A DNA stretch of 64,000 nucleotides, from positions 1 to 64,000 of the forward strand of contig CAIVJW010000035.1 in the NCBI GenBank assembly GCA_903906315.1, given 5' to 3'. Origin of the DNA: an uncultured delta proteobacterium. Its GTDB lineage: Bacteria; Myxococcota_A; Polyangia; Polyangiales; Polyangiaceae. Below the pieces are notes generated by a model. That model was given only the letters and a program-made list of their open reading frames with translations, was not told the origin of the DNA and did not search any database. Shown here piece after piece: positions 1 to 10,275 of this stretch; the stretch's first letter is position 1, and every line of letters begins with the position of its first letter. A program made the position numbers and the translations under genes.

Positions 1-179
1 CCGCCCGCGCCGCCCGCGCCGCCCGCGCTCGCCCCGCCCGCGCCGCCGCCCGATCCCTGCGCCCCGGTCCCGGGCGACGTCGCCTTCCCGTCGCTGCCCG
101 CGGCGCACGCCGAGACCGCGAGCGCGATCGCGAGGCGCGCCCCGATCCCGCCTCTGTGCTGCGCGTCTCGGCTCGTCAC
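1..179 (-). CDS. lipoprotein, N-terminal part only (runs off left edge)
   Basis: The complement reads GTG at 179-177, a basic N-region, a hydrophobic stretch and a lipobox-like SAC at about residues 25-27, then AAGSDGK and a Gly/Ala/Ser-rich linker (GGGAGGASAGGAGG). This is the same plan as the other lipoproteins in the window (for example those starting at 12576 and 48509), so it is very likely the start of an outer-membrane or secreted lipoprotein. The GTG is favoured because a TACGAT hexamer ends 6 bases upstream (191-186). Only about 59 codons are visible and nothing indicates its function. It is divergent from the porin operon. Confidence 0.6.
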   Translation of the reverse strand, partial: MTSRDAQHRGGIGARLAIALAVSACAAGSDGKATSPGTGAQGSGGGAGGASAGGAGGAG

Positions 180-185
180 TGCGCG

Positions 186-191
186 ATCGTA
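186..191 (-). promoter_or_regulatory. -10-like hexamer TACGAT
   Basis: TANNNT hexamer 6 bases upstream of the GTG at 179; the spacing implies a transcript starting at or next to the start codon. No clear -35 was recognised. Confidence 0.4.
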
Positions 192-323
192 CACCGCGCG
201 GGCGACGCACGTCAGGACCCCGCCCCGCCCGGCGCGCAGAACGAGCCGGCACGCGCGCACGCCCTGCGCTTTCGCGCGTCGTTTCCTCCGCGACGGCCGC
301 TTGGCTGGCCAGAGCCCTTCGTG

Positions 324-329
324 TAGCGT
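324..329 (+). promoter_or_regulatory. -10-like hexamer TAGCGT for the maltodextrin operon
   Basis: TANNNT hexamer 9 bases before the GTG start of the porin gene at 339. It supports this start over internal ones and implies a leader of at most about 2 bases. Confidence 0.35.
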
Positions 330-338
330 CCCCCCACC

Positions 339-1985
339 GTGCTCGCGCGCCATTTCGTTCGGTCTCGGGCGGCTTTGGCGGTGATTGCCGCGTCGGTGCT
401 CCTCGTCGGCGGAGGACGTGCCTGGGCCCAGCCGAAGCCGGAGGGAGGTGGCGAGCCCGCGCCCCCAACGCCCGCGCGATCCGACGGTCCGCCGAAGGCC
501 GAGCCCCCGAAGGCGGACGCCCCGAAGCCCGCGCCCCCGAAGGCCGACGACGTCAAGGCCGCGCCCGCGAAGGTCGACGACGTCAAGCCCCCGCCCGCAG
601 CGGTCGACGCCGCGAAGGCCGAGGACAAGCCCCCGGCCGACGCGCCGAAGCCGCCTGGCGCGCTCGGCTTCACCTTCGGGTCGTACGGCCGCATCATCGC
701 CGCGACCGACGGCCACGGCGGCCCGGGCCGCGACGCGGACGTCGTCGCCCGCGGATCGCGCATGGACGAGGCGAACTACGCCGAGCTCGAGCTGCGCCGC
801 GACGACTACTGGAAGAAGACCGGCGCCACGACGCGGCTCGTCGCGACGCTCGGCATCGGCAACCCGATCTTCCATTACAATGGCGAGTTCGACATCAAGA
901 TGGCAGTCCGCAACCTCTACATCGAGGAGCGCGGGCTCGGCGCCGACGGGCTGAGCGTGTGGGTCGGGTCGCGGATGTACCGCGGCGACGACATCTACTT
1001 GCTCGATTTCTGGCCCCTCGACGACCAGAACACGGTCGGCGGCGGGGTGCGGTACGACGCGAAGCAGGGCACGAGCGTCGCGCTGCACGGCGGCCTCGGC
1101 CAGCCCATGAACGACTTCTACCTCCAGCAGTCCCAGCGCCAGCTCCCGCTGAACCAGCCCGGCGTCGCCGCGGTGAAGATCCTCGACCGCCAGCGCTTCA
1201 TCGGCACCGCGAAGCTCCAGCACGTGCAGAAGGTGGGCGCCGACGGCGCGGGGCTGAAGGGCGTGCTCTACGGCGAGGTGCACGAGCTGCCCTCCGGTCA
1301 GCGGCAGATGGAGGCGCAGGTCTACGAGGCCGTGCCCGCCAACCACGGCTGGGTCGCGGGCCTTCAGCTCGGCGCCTTCTCCGGCAACCGCGACACGCAC
1401 GTCAACCTGTTCCTCCGCTACGCGCGCGGGCTCGCGGCGTACGGCCCGTTCGACAGGCCCGCGCAGCTCTCCCCCGACAAGACCGCCGCGGGCGCGCACG
1501 AGCTGCGCGTCGCCGTGGGCGGCAACTGGGAGTACGGGCCGGTCGGCGTGATGCTCGGCGGCTACGTCCGATCCTTCCGCGACGCGAGCCCGGGCCTCGA
1601 CTACGCCGATCTCGACGAGGGCATCGTCGCCGCCCGCCCTCACGTCTTCTTCAACGAGTGGCTGGGCCTCGCCGTCGAGGGATCGTTCCAGGCGCAGAAG
1701 CGCGGCGTGCTCCTGCCGCCGACGGCGCCCGACGGCAGCGCGCAGGCGCCGAACGGCCCGCTCACGGCGCGCCTCTATCGCGTCGGCGTCATGCCCTTCC
1801 TCTCGCCGGCCGGGCGCGGCGACTACAGCCGCCCGCAGCTCCGGGTCATCTGGACGATGACGGTTCGCGACGACGGGGCCAAGCAGCTCTATCCGCAGGA
1901 CGACCCGCTCTCGCTCCGAACGACGGAGTACTTCTTCGGCCTCGGCGCCGAGTGGTGGTTCAACTCGTCGAGCTACGGTGGTTGA
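339..1985 (+). CDS. LamB-type carbohydrate porin with N-terminal Pro/Ala/Lys extension
   Basis: Outer-membrane porin, predicted to admit maltodextrins into the periplasm. Residues 1-30 form a signal peptide ending GGGRAWA. Residues of about 31-107 are a Pro/Ala/Lys/Asp-rich linker with repeated AKVDDVK- and KADDVK-like blocks. From about residue 108 the sequence follows the maltoporin pattern: FTFGSYGRI, the NYAELELRRDDYW strand, VWVGSRMYRGDDIYLLDFW, which resembles the LamB region WAGKRFYQRHDVHMIDF. The length of 548 aa exceeds classical LamB (about 420 mature residues) mainly through the linker; a similar periplasmic extension is known in the sucrose porin ScrY. It is the first gene of an operon whose next members are a GH13 enzyme and a MalK/F/G transporter. 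The start is GTG. Substrate is inferred from context. Confidence 0.8.
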   Translation: MLARHFVRSRAALAVIAASVLLVGGGRAWAQPKPEGGGEPAPPTPARSDGPPKAEPPKADAPKPAPPKADDVKAAPAKVDDVKPPPAAVDAAKAEDKPPADAPKPPGALGFTFGSYGRIIAATDGHGGPGRDADVVARGSRMDEANYAELELRRDDYWKKTGATTRLVATLGIGNPIFHYNGEFDIKMAVRNLYIEERGLGADGLSVWVGSRMYRGDDIYLLDFWPLDDQNTVGGGVRYDAKQGTSVALHGGLGQPMNDFYLQQSQRQLPLNQPGVAAVKILDRQRFIGTAKLQHVQKVGADGAGLKGVLYGEVHELPSGQRQMEAQVYEAVPANHGWVAGLQLGAFSGNRDTHVNLFLRYARGLAAYGPFDRPAQLSPDKTAAGAHELRVAVGGNWEYGPVGVMLGGYVRSFRDASPGLDYADLDEGIVAARPHVFFNEWLGLAVEGSFQAQKRGVLLPPTAPDGSAQAPNGPLTARLYRVGVMPFLSPAGRGDYSRPQLRVIWTMTVRDDGAKQLYPQDDPLSLRTTEYFFGLGAEWWFNSSSYGG

Positions 1986-1986
1986 G

Positions 1987-3879
1987 ATGGCAAAGCTCGG
2001 AATCGGCACGATCCTCGCGGCCCTCGCGGCTGCGCCGCTCCTCGTCGGTTGCATGGAGTTCGACCCGGGCCTCGCCGGCGAGATCGAGCTCGGCACGCAC
2101 GTGTCCGACTGGCACGACGAGGTCATCTACCAGCTGCTCGTCGACCGCTTCGCCAACGGCGACTCGGGCAACGACTTCAACGTCGACCTCTCCGCGCCCG
2201 GCAAGTGGCACGGCGGCGACTGGAAGGGCGTCGAGGATCATCTCGACTACCTGGCCGACCTCGGCGTGACCGCGCTCTGGATCTCCCCGGTCGTGAAGAA
2301 CGTCGAGACCGACGCCGGCTTCGACGGCTATCACGGCTACTGGACGCAGGACTTCGCGCAGCCCAATCCCCACTTCGGCGACGTGCCCGCGCTGCGGCAC
2401 CTGGTCAAGGCCGCGCACGACAAGGGGATGAAGGTCATCCTCGACATCGTCACGAACCACGTCGGCCAGCTATTCTACTACGACATCAACGAGAACGGGC
2501 AGCCCGACGAGAACGTGCAGGGCGGTCACTGCCCCTCGGACCACTACGAGAAGGTCACGGGTTGCACGGCCTCGTCCACGGTCCAGCACGTGAGCGAGTA
2601 CGACCCGGACTTCGACACGCGCGGCATCCAGGCCTACACCTCGCTCGGCGAGTCCGGCCCCGCGCCCGTCATCTGGAACTACGACCCTGCGTCGAACCAC
2701 ATGCCCCCGATGCCGGAGGTGTTCCAGAACCGGGACTGGTACAACCAGAGGGGGCGCACCCTCGACTTCGACGTCGTGGATCAGCTCCTCCACGGCGACT
2801 TCCCCGGCGGCCTCAAGGACGTGAACACCTCGCGCTGCGACGTGAAGCAGGCGATGGTCGACGTCTTCGCGCGCTGGGTCGAGCTCACCGACCTCGACGG
2901 CTTCCGCATCGACACCGTCAAGCACGTCGAGCGCGAGTTCTGGCGCTACTTCGCCCAGAAGGTCCGCCAGCGCCTCGGCCCGCAGGGCAAGAAGAACTTC
3001 CTCATGTTCGGCGAGGCCTTCGACGGCAACGACGAGCTCGTCGGCAGCTTCACGAAGAACGACCTGCCCGCCGCCGACGTGCTCGCGCGCGAGAACCGCT
3101 GCGTGACCGACGGAATCCCGATCAAGGCGGGCGACCAGCTCGACTCGGTCTTCAATTTCCCGCAGTACTACTCGGCCATCCGCGAGGTCTTCGTGAACGC
3201 GGCCGAGACGCAGAAGATCCAGGACCTGTGGGCCCAGCGCCCCAAGCACTGGGGCACCGAGGCGACGCGGGGCGGCGCGGGGATCGTGCCGTCGGAGAGC
3301 CCGGTGAACTTCCTCGACAACCACGACGTCGGGCGCTTCCTCTACTGGGAGAAGAGCGTGCCGGCGCTGCAGAACGCGCTCCTCTTCACCTTCGCCGAGC
3401 AGGGCATTCCCTGCGTCTACTACGGCACGGAGCAGGAGTTCGCGGGCGGCAACGACCCTGCCAATCGCGAGGACCTCTGGACGAGCGGATACGACCAGTC
3501 CAGGTCGACGTTCCTCTGGATCCAGCGCCTCGCCAAGGTGCGCCGCACGTACCGCGCGCTCACGCACGGCGACCAGACGGTCGTGTGGTCGACGACCCGC
3601 AAGGCCGACGAGAGCGACGCGGGCATCTTCGCGTTCGAGCGTTCGGGCGGGGACGCCGGCAAGGGGTACGCGCTCGTCGTCCTGAACACGAACCCGGACC
3701 ACCCGAGCACGACCGAGTTCCAGGGGGACCGGATGAAGCTCGACCCGGCCGTCGCCGGCAAGGAGCTCGTCGACGTGCTGTCTTCGTCGAAGTCGACCGT
3801 CGGCGGCGACGGCACGTTGTCGCTCGAGGTGCCGGCGCGCCGCGGCGCGATCCTCGTGCCGCGCGATCAGGTCAAGTAG
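1987..3879 (+). CDS. GH13 alpha-amylase family lipoprotein
   Basis: Glycoside hydrolase of family 13 (alpha-1,4-glucan hydrolysis or transglycosylation), membrane-anchored. From the ATG at 1987 a short signal ends in the lipobox LLVGC, so it should be lipidated and face the periplasm or outside. The conserved GH13 regions are all visible: DIVTNH (region I), GFRIDTVKH with the nucleophile Asp at about residue 309, MFGEAF with the acid/base Glu at about 343, and FLDNHD with the third carboxylate Asp at about 447. A C-terminal beta domain follows (VVLNTNPDHPS). The predicted length is 630 aa. An in-frame GTG at 1978 overlaps the porin stop; the ATG gives the better signal peptide. It probably trims extracellular starch oligomers for the downstream transporter. 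Confidence 0.9.
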   Translation: MAKLGIGTILAALAAAPLLVGCMEFDPGLAGEIELGTHVSDWHDEVIYQLLVDRFANGDSGNDFNVDLSAPGKWHGGDWKGVEDHLDYLADLGVTALWISPVVKNVETDAGFDGYHGYWTQDFAQPNPHFGDVPALRHLVKAAHDKGMKVILDIVTNHVGQLFYYDINENGQPDENVQGGHCPSDHYEKVTGCTASSTVQHVSEYDPDFDTRGIQAYTSLGESGPAPVIWNYDPASNHMPPMPEVFQNRDWYNQRGRTLDFDVVDQLLHGDFPGGLKDVNTSRCDVKQAMVDVFARWVELTDLDGFRIDTVKHVEREFWRYFAQKVRQRLGPQGKKNFLMFGEAFDGNDELVGSFTKNDLPAADVLARENRCVTDGIPIKAGDQLDSVFNFPQYYSAIREVFVNAAETQKIQDLWAQRPKHWGTEATRGGAGIVPSESPVNFLDNHDVGRFLYWEKSVPALQNALLFTFAEQGIPCVYYGTEQEFAGGNDPANREDLWTSGYDQSRSTFLWIQRLAKVRRTYRALTHGDQTVVWSTTRKADESDAGIFAFERSGGDAGKGYALVVLNTNPDHPSTTEFQGDRMKLDPAVAGKELVDVLSSSKSTVGGDGTLSLEVPARRGAILVPRDQVK

Positions 3880-3893
3880 AGGATCCGCCCGAG

Positions 3894-4969
<1,076 letters not shown>

Positions 4970-4973
<4 letters not shown>

Positions 4974-7204
4974 AACGCTCGCCCCGCTTCGTCGCGGCGA
5001 TCGTGGCGCTCGTGGCGGCGATGCTGTGCGCCACCTCGGCGATCGCGGCGCCCATGCGCCTCTGGCACGCCTACCGCGGCGAGGAACAGCGGGCCCTCGA
5101 GACCCTCGTCAAGCAGTACGCGCCCGGCGAGGTCGAGCTCCTCGCGCTCCCGTACGACGCCTTCGGATCGAAGCTCGCGGCCGCTATCCCGCTCGGCGAC
5201 GGGCCCGATCTCTTCATCGACGCCCACGAGCGGCTCGGCGACTACCGCGCGCGCCGGCTGGTCGCGCCCGTCGGCGACGCGCTCGACGAGGCCGCTCCGT
5301 TCTCGGCGCCGGCGCTCCAGGCAGTGCAGCTCGACGGCCAGGCCTTCGCCGTCCCGCTCAGCCAGAAGTGCGTCGCGCTCTACGTGAACACCGACCTCGT
5401 CCGCGACGATCCGCGCGAGCTCGAGGACCTCGTCGCGCTCCGCGCCACGCTCCCGAAGGACGTCTTCCCGCTCGCGTACGAGGCGCAGGGCGCCTACGCC
5501 CACGCGGCGATCCTGGCCGCGTTCGGCGGGCAGCTCCTCGACGCGTCCGACCAGCTCGCGTTCGTCGGTCCCGCCGCCGAGCGATCGGTCGAGCTCGTGC
5601 GTGGCCTCCTCGACCAGCGCGTGGTGCCGGAGGACGCCGACGGATCGCTCGTCACGAACCTGTTCCGGTCGGGCAAGGCCGCCTTCGCGATCAGCGGGCC
5701 CTGGCTCGCGGCCGACCTCGGCAGCGCGAAGGAGCTGCACTACCGCGTGGCCCTCCTGCCGCGCATCCGCGCCACCGGCCAGCTCATGCGGCCGCTCCTC
5801 ACGGTCGAGTCCGTGATGATGTCGCCCAAGGGCGCCGCGCGCGCCGAGGTGCGCGCGCTCGCCCGCAAGCTCGCGTCGGCCGAGGCGGCGTCGCTGCGCG
5901 CCCGGGTCGCGCGCACGCTGCCCGCACGCGGCGACGTCGAGCTGCCGAGCGGCGACCGCTTCCTCGGCACGTTCGCGGCGCAGGCGGCGCTCGCCATTCC
6001 GATGCCGAGCTCCCGGGCCATGCGCGCCACGTGGGAGCCCGTGAATCGCGCGCTCCGCAAGGTGCTGCGCCGCGACGCGACCGCGGAGGTCGCCCTCGCC
6101 GAGGCCAAGCGCCGCTTCGACGACGTGCGCCGCCCGCTGCCCCCGCCCGCCTCGCCCGCGCCGCTCGCCGTGCTGATCGGCCTCGGCGCGCTCGTCGGCG
6201 CCTTCCAGCTCGTGCGAAGCGCTCGCGACGCCGACTACGGCGCCGCCCTGCGCCGCTCGCTGCCCGCCTATCGGTACGTCCTGCACGCGGTGATCGCGAT
6301 CGGGGTGCTCGTGATGCTGCCGCTCACGATCGGCGCAGGCACCTCGCTCTTCGCCGGCGGGGCGGGCGACACGCGCTACGTCGGGATCGCGAACTTCGTC
6401 TCGATCCTCACCGCGCGCGGAGGCTCGCTGCTCTCGAGCGGATCGTTCTACCTCGTCCTCGCCGTCACCTGCGTCTGGACGGTCGTGAACCTGTTCTTCC
6501 ACGTCACGATCGGCGTCGCCCTCGCGCTCGTGCTCTCGCGGCCGATCATGCGCCTGCGCGCCATGTACCGCGTGCTGCTCATCATCCCCTGGGCGGTGCC
6601 GAGCTACGTCACGGCGCTGGCGTGGAAGGGCATGTTCCACCGGCAGTTCGGCGCCGTCACCGGCGTCATCCTCGGCCTGAACGACCTCCTCGGCACGCAC
6701 CTCGAGCCCATCGCGTGGTTCTCGAGCTTCACGACCGCCTTCACCGCGAACGTCGCGACGAACGTCTGGCTCGGCTTCCCGTTCATGATGGTCGTCACGC
6801 TCGGCGCCCTCACCGGCGTTCCGGAGGAGGTGCTCGAGGCGGCCGAGGTCGACGGCGCGACGCGCTGGCAGCGCCTGCGGCTCGTGACGCTGCCGATGAT
6901 CCGGCCGACGCTGATGCCCTCGATCACGCTCGGCGCGATCTGGACGTTCAACATGTTCAACGTCGTCTTCCTCGTGTCGGGCGGCGACCCCGACGGCACG
7001 ACGGACATCCTCGTCTCCGAGGCGTATCGCTGGGCGTTCACGCGCGAGGCGCAGTACGGCTACGCCGCCGCGTACTCGGTGCTCATCTTTTTGCTCCTCT
7101 CGGGCGCGACGCGCCTCTCCGAGTGGCGCCGCTCCGCGCGCGAGGCGCGGGAGCGTGCGCCTGTCGACGCCGCCGCGGGCGCGGCCACCGCGGGGGTCCC
7201 GTGA
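4970..7204 (+). CDS. fused substrate-binding protein and MalF-type permease
   Basis: One 744-aa polypeptide carries two roles that are normally separate. Residues 1-27 are a signal peptide (ATSAIA|APMRLWHAY) and residues of about 28-385 are a family-1 solute-binding domain (WHAYRGEEQRALETLVKQY, GPDLFIDAHERLG, FAISGPWLAADL). A hydrophobic helix follows (LAVLIGLGALVGAF), then a MalF-like permease from about residue 430 with helices such as VLHAVIAIGVLVMLPL and AVTCVWTVVNLFF. The EAA loop that contacts the ATPase is at about 618-645 (EVLEAAEVDGATRW). It begins with GTG in a GTGA overlap with malK and ends in a GTGA overlap with the MalG gene. No stop, frameshift or start signal separates the halves, so the fusion looks genuine. 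Confidence 0.85.
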
Positions 7205-8049
7205 AGCGACGCGTCTCTCCCGCGGAGTCGGTGGCCGCGCATGCGGTGATGGTGATCGCCGTCGCCTTCGCGCTCTACCCCGTGCTGTGGGTCGTCGCGC
7301 TCGCGTTCTCCGGCGCGCGGCCGCCGGCGCCCCACGTGCTGCCGCTGCCCACGAGCCCGACCTTGCGCCCGCTGCTCGACGTCGGGGGCGCGTCGCGCGA
7401 CGGCACGTGGCTCTTCGGGCGGCAGCTGATGAACTCGATCGTCGTCGCGCTCGCGACCGCGGGCGTCGGCGTCGGGATCGCCATCCCCGCGGCGTACGCG
7501 CTCGCACGCTTCACGGTCCTCGGCAAGGAAGGCGGCGTGCGCGCGCTGCTCGCGACGCAGATGTTCCCGACCGTCGCGAGCGCGGTGCCGCTCTACCTGC
7601 TGCTCGACGCGCTCGGACTGCTCAACTCGCGCACGGGCCTCGTGGTCTGCTACGCGTCGACCTCCGTACCCTTCGCCATCTTCCAGCTCCGCGCCGCATT
7701 CGAGGCCATCCCGGCCGACCTCGAGGAGGCCGCGATGGTCGACGGGGCGACTCGCTTCGAGGCCTTCCTGCGCGTGGTCTTGCCCGCGGCGCGCCCCGCG
7801 ATCGCCGTCACCGCGCTCTTCGCGTTCATGAGCGCCTACAACGAGTTCATCCTCGCGGCGACGCTGCTCGGTCGCGAGGAGATGTTCACTCTGCCCGTCG
7901 TCCTGCAGCGCTTCGTCGGCGAGTACGACGCGCAATGGGAGCACTTCGCCGCGGGAGCGCTCGTGGTGTCGATCCCCGTGATGGCGCTCTTCTACGTGGC
8001 GCAGCGCCACCTCGTCGCCGGGCTCACCTCGGGCGGCGTGAAGGGCTGA
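7201..8049 (+). CDS. malG: maltodextrin ABC transporter permease (MalG type)
   Basis: Second membrane subunit of the importer, 282 aa, close to the usual 280-300 for MalG. Hydrophobic segments are seen near the N-terminus (VMVIAVAFALYPVLWVVALAF), at NSIVVALATAGVGVGIAIP, MFPTVASAVPLYLLLDALG, VVCYASTSVPFAIFQL, AVTALFAFMSAYNEFILAA and ALVVSIPVMALFYVA. The EAA motif is DLEEAAMVDGATRFEAFLRV. It starts with GTG overlapping the stop of the fusion gene (GTGA), and is the last gene of the operon. The fusion protein, this permease and a MalK dimer would form a complete MalEFGK2-like importer without a free binding protein. Confidence 0.9.
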   Translation: MKRRVSPAESVAAHAVMVIAVAFALYPVLWVVALAFSGARPPAPHVLPLPTSPTLRPLLDVGGASRDGTWLFGRQLMNSIVVALATAGVGVGIAIPAAYALARFTVLGKEGGVRALLATQMFPTVASAVPLYLLLDALGLLNSRTGLVVCYASTSVPFAIFQLRAAFEAIPADLEEAAMVDGATRFEAFLRVVLPAARPAIAVTALFAFMSAYNEFILAATLLGREEMFTLPVVLQRFVGEYDAQWEHFAAGALVVSIPVMALFYVAQRHLVAGLTSGGVKG

Positions 8050-8119
8050 TCTTCGCGACCCCGACCCGGGTCGACGGGGGCGGCTACCCCCCGTTCGTGC
8101 GCGTCGAGCGGAGCTGCGA

Positions 8120-8743
8120 CTACCCCTCTTGCCGGCAGAGCATGAAGTAGTGGTCGAGGGCCTTTTCGCCCTTGTAGGCGGCGCCGATCGAGACGTGCGC
8201 CGACACCTTCCGCAGGAAGTCGCGCGTCCCGTTGTAGACGAACGTCTGCAGTCCCTTGGAGTTCGGCACGACCTTCGGCCAGCCGTCCGGCACGGGGCCG
8301 TCCGGCACCTGGAAGTAGTCGACGACGATGCCGCCGCGCGCCTCCCACTCCGATCGTCCCGCGGTCGCGAGCGCGACGAAGAAGCCGGGCCCGATCGGGC
8401 CGAGGAACGGAGACTGGTTGTAGCCGAAGAGGCGCGGCGTGCCGTCCTCGGGACGGGCGAAGCGCTTCTGGAACAGCTTGAGCGATGCGGGCAGCGGCAG
8501 CGTGTTCCTGCCGTCGTGGATGACCTCGGTCCGCGCGGGCGTGATCGCGGGGACGTAGTCGCCGAGCGTCAGCGGGGCGGACGCCTCGGCCTTGCCGTAG
8601 AGGGCGCGCTGGTCGCCGCGGGCGAGCGAGCGGGTCTCGGCGAGGCGCCGATCCGCCGGGAGGCCGTCGAGGAAGGCGCCGATGGCCTCGATGGCGGCCG
8701 AAGGGTCCTGCACCAGAGAGAGGAGGTTCGTGTCGGCGCTCAT
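8120..8743 (-). CDS. conserved hypothetical protein, function unknown
   Basis: I do not recognise this 207-aa protein. The ATG at 8743 is chosen because sequence upstream of it is compositionally unlike protein and a TACCGT hexamer lies 11 bases before it. No signal peptide or membrane segment is visible, so it is probably cytoplasmic. The N-terminal part is helical and acidic (SLVQDPSAAIEAIGAFLDG), the C-terminal half contains FGYNQSPFLGPIGPGFFVAL and a lysine-rich end (SKGLQTFVYNGTRDF). The sequence is well behaved in codon use and lacks low complexity. It converges on the maltodextrin operon. Confidence 0.75.
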   Translation of the reverse strand: MSADTNLLSLVQDPSAAIEAIGAFLDGLPADRRLAETRSLARGDQRALYGKAEASAPLTLGDYVPAITPARTEVIHDGRNTLPLPASLKLFQKRFARPEDGTPRLFGYNQSPFLGPIGPGFFVALATAGRSEWEARGGIVVDYFQVPDGPVPDGWPKVVPNSKGLQTFVYNGTRDFLRKVSAHVSIGAAYKGEKALDHYFMLCRQEG

Positions 8744-8754
8744 ATCGCGACCGC

Positions 8755-8760
8755 ACGGTA
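8755..8760 (-). promoter_or_regulatory. -10-like hexamer TACCGT
   Basis: TANNNT hexamer 11 bases before the ATG at 8743, implying a leader of only about 4 bases. Confidence 0.3.
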
Positions 8761-8834
8761 GCACGGCGCGTCGCGTCGATGGCGCGTCGCCGCGGCTCGC
8801 GCCGCGCCCGAGGTCGTGGCAAGAGGGTGAGGCC

Positions 8835-10226
8835 ATGCATCGAACGGAACTCCTCGCTTCGGTCGCCGTGATTGCCCTCGCCGCGTGCAGCTCCGCGGAG
8901 ACGGATCTCGGGCTCGGCAAGGGCGTGGGCGGCGCGGCGGCGTCGTCGACGAGCGGCACGAGCACGACCACGAGCGGGACCGGCACGACGACGACGGCCG
9001 GGCAAGGCGGGCAGGGTCAGGGCGGAGGCGCGGGCGGCAGCACGTCGACCTGCGCGCCCGCCACCGCGGACTGCGATGGTCAGCCCGGCTGCGAGACCGC
9101 GGTCGGCAGCGACGTCGCCAACTGCGGCGGCTGCGGCGTGGCGTGCGGCACCGCGAACGCCGCGCCGGCCTGCGTCGCCGGCGCGTGTACCCTCGCGTGC
9201 AACCCCGGGTGGTCCGACTGCGACGCGCAGACCTTCAACGGCTGCGAGACGAGCCTCGCCGACCCGAAGAGCTGCGGCGGCTGCGGCGTCGTCTGCCAGG
9301 GCCCGTGCGTGAACGGCCAGTGCGGCGGGCCGTGCGACGAGGGCCCCCTCGCGGTCGACGACCCGAGCGCGTTCGTCGCGGCCAAGGCGATCGGCCTCTG
9401 CGACGGCGTCGTCAGCGCGTCGTGGGTGCTCCCCGACGGCTCGCCGCCGCCCGCCGGTCAGGCCGAGGCGTTCCACCGCGGCCACGGCCTGCTCGTCGGC
9501 TTCGGGCCGAACGTACACCCGCAGCAAGGCCAGCACGTGCTCGCGCTGTCGACCGGCGCCGCGCGCCAGCCGACCGACCCCGACTGGGTCGACGAGCTCG
9601 AGAAGAAATACCAGTCCGCGGCGCCGCCGGGCTACCCGAAGGCGCTGCCCGCGTGCCCCGGCGTGACGACCGGCACGCCGAACGACGGCACGAGCCTCGA
9701 GCTCACGCTCGCCGTCCCGCCCGGCAAGACGGGCTTCTCGTACGCCTTCGACTTCCTCTCGCACGAGTGGCCGGGCTACGTGTGCTCGGAGTACGCCGAT
9801 GCGTTCCTCGCGCTGCTCTCGCCGGCGCCGGTGGGCCTGCCCGATGGGAACGTGATGTTCGATCCGAGCGGGAACTACGTCAGCGTCGCCGCGAGCTTCC
9901 TCGACGTGTGCGGGTGCCAGGGCGGTCCGCCCTGCCTCGCCGGCCAGGATGGCCAGCCGAAGAAGACGTACGCCTGCTCGCTCGGGACGAGCGGCCTCGT
10001 GGGCACCGGCTTCGACGGGGCGGCCCCGAACGATACGATCCACGGTGCGACGGGGTGGATGCTGACGACGTCGCCGGTCACCGTGGGCACGAACGTGACG
10101 CTGCGCTTCACGGTGTACGACTCGGGCGACGGTAAGCTCGACTCGACCGCGCTGGTCGACGACTTCCGCTGGCTCACCGCGCCGGGCGTCGCCGTGGCCA
10201 CGACCCGCCTTCAGGCGCCGAAGTAG
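8835..10226 (+). CDS. lipoprotein with choice-of-anchor L domain
   Basis: Predicted surface lipoprotein of 463 aa. The ATG at 8835 gives a signal ending in the lipobox LAAC (Cys16). Residues of about 27-70 are a Ser/Thr/Gly linker. Two Cys-rich modules follow, each of the form CDG..CET....CGGCG..C (about residues 76-160), a motif common in myxobacterial secreted proteins. From about residue 165 the sequence matches the choice-of-anchor L pattern: ALSTGAARQPTDPD near the start, FDFLSHEWPGY and EYADAFLALL in the middle, and FRWLTAPG near the end. These proteins are thought to be exported and surface-exposed; no enzymatic motif is seen. GGGTGAGG-like sequence precedes the ATG. The gene ends before a strong hairpin at 10232-10270. 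Confidence 0.8.
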   Translation: MHRTELLASVAVIALAACSSAETDLGLGKGVGGAAASSTSGTSTTTSGTGTTTTAGQGGQGQGGGAGGSTSTCAPATADCDGQPGCETAVGSDVANCGGCGVACGTANAAPACVAGACTLACNPGWSDCDAQTFNGCETSLADPKSCGGCGVVCQGPCVNGQCGGPCDEGPLAVDDPSAFVAAKAIGLCDGVVSASWVLPDGSPPPAGQAEAFHRGHGLLVGFGPNVHPQQGQHVLALSTGAARQPTDPDWVDELEKKYQSAAPPGYPKALPACPGVTTGTPNDGTSLELTLAVPPGKTGFSYAFDFLSHEWPGYVCSEYADAFLALLSPAPVGLPDGNVMFDPSGNYVSVAASFLDVCGCQGGPPCLAGQDGQPKKTYACSLGTSGLVGTGFDGAAPNDTIHGATGWMLTTSPVTVGTNVTLRFTVYDSGDGKLDSTALVDDFRWLTAPGVAVATTRLQAPK

Positions 10227-10231
10227 AGAGC

Positions 10232-10270
10232 GGGGCCCGCGCGCCGCGACGCGCGCGTCCGGCGGGCCCC
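10232..10270. terminator. hairpin between convergent genes
   Basis: Perfect 9-bp arms GGGGCCCGC (10232-10240) and GCGGGCCCC (10262-10270) with a GC-rich intervening sequence that can pair further. It lies just past the 10226 stop and just before the end of the convergent small lipoprotein, so it can serve both. There is no U-tract. Confidence 0.55.
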
Positions 10271-10275
10271 GGGCG

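Noticed and set aside
1-338. + strand frame (PPAPPAPPALAPP) open from the left edge
   Set aside because: It is the complement of a Gly/Ala linker of a minus-strand lipoprotein that has a credible signal peptide, lipobox and promoter.
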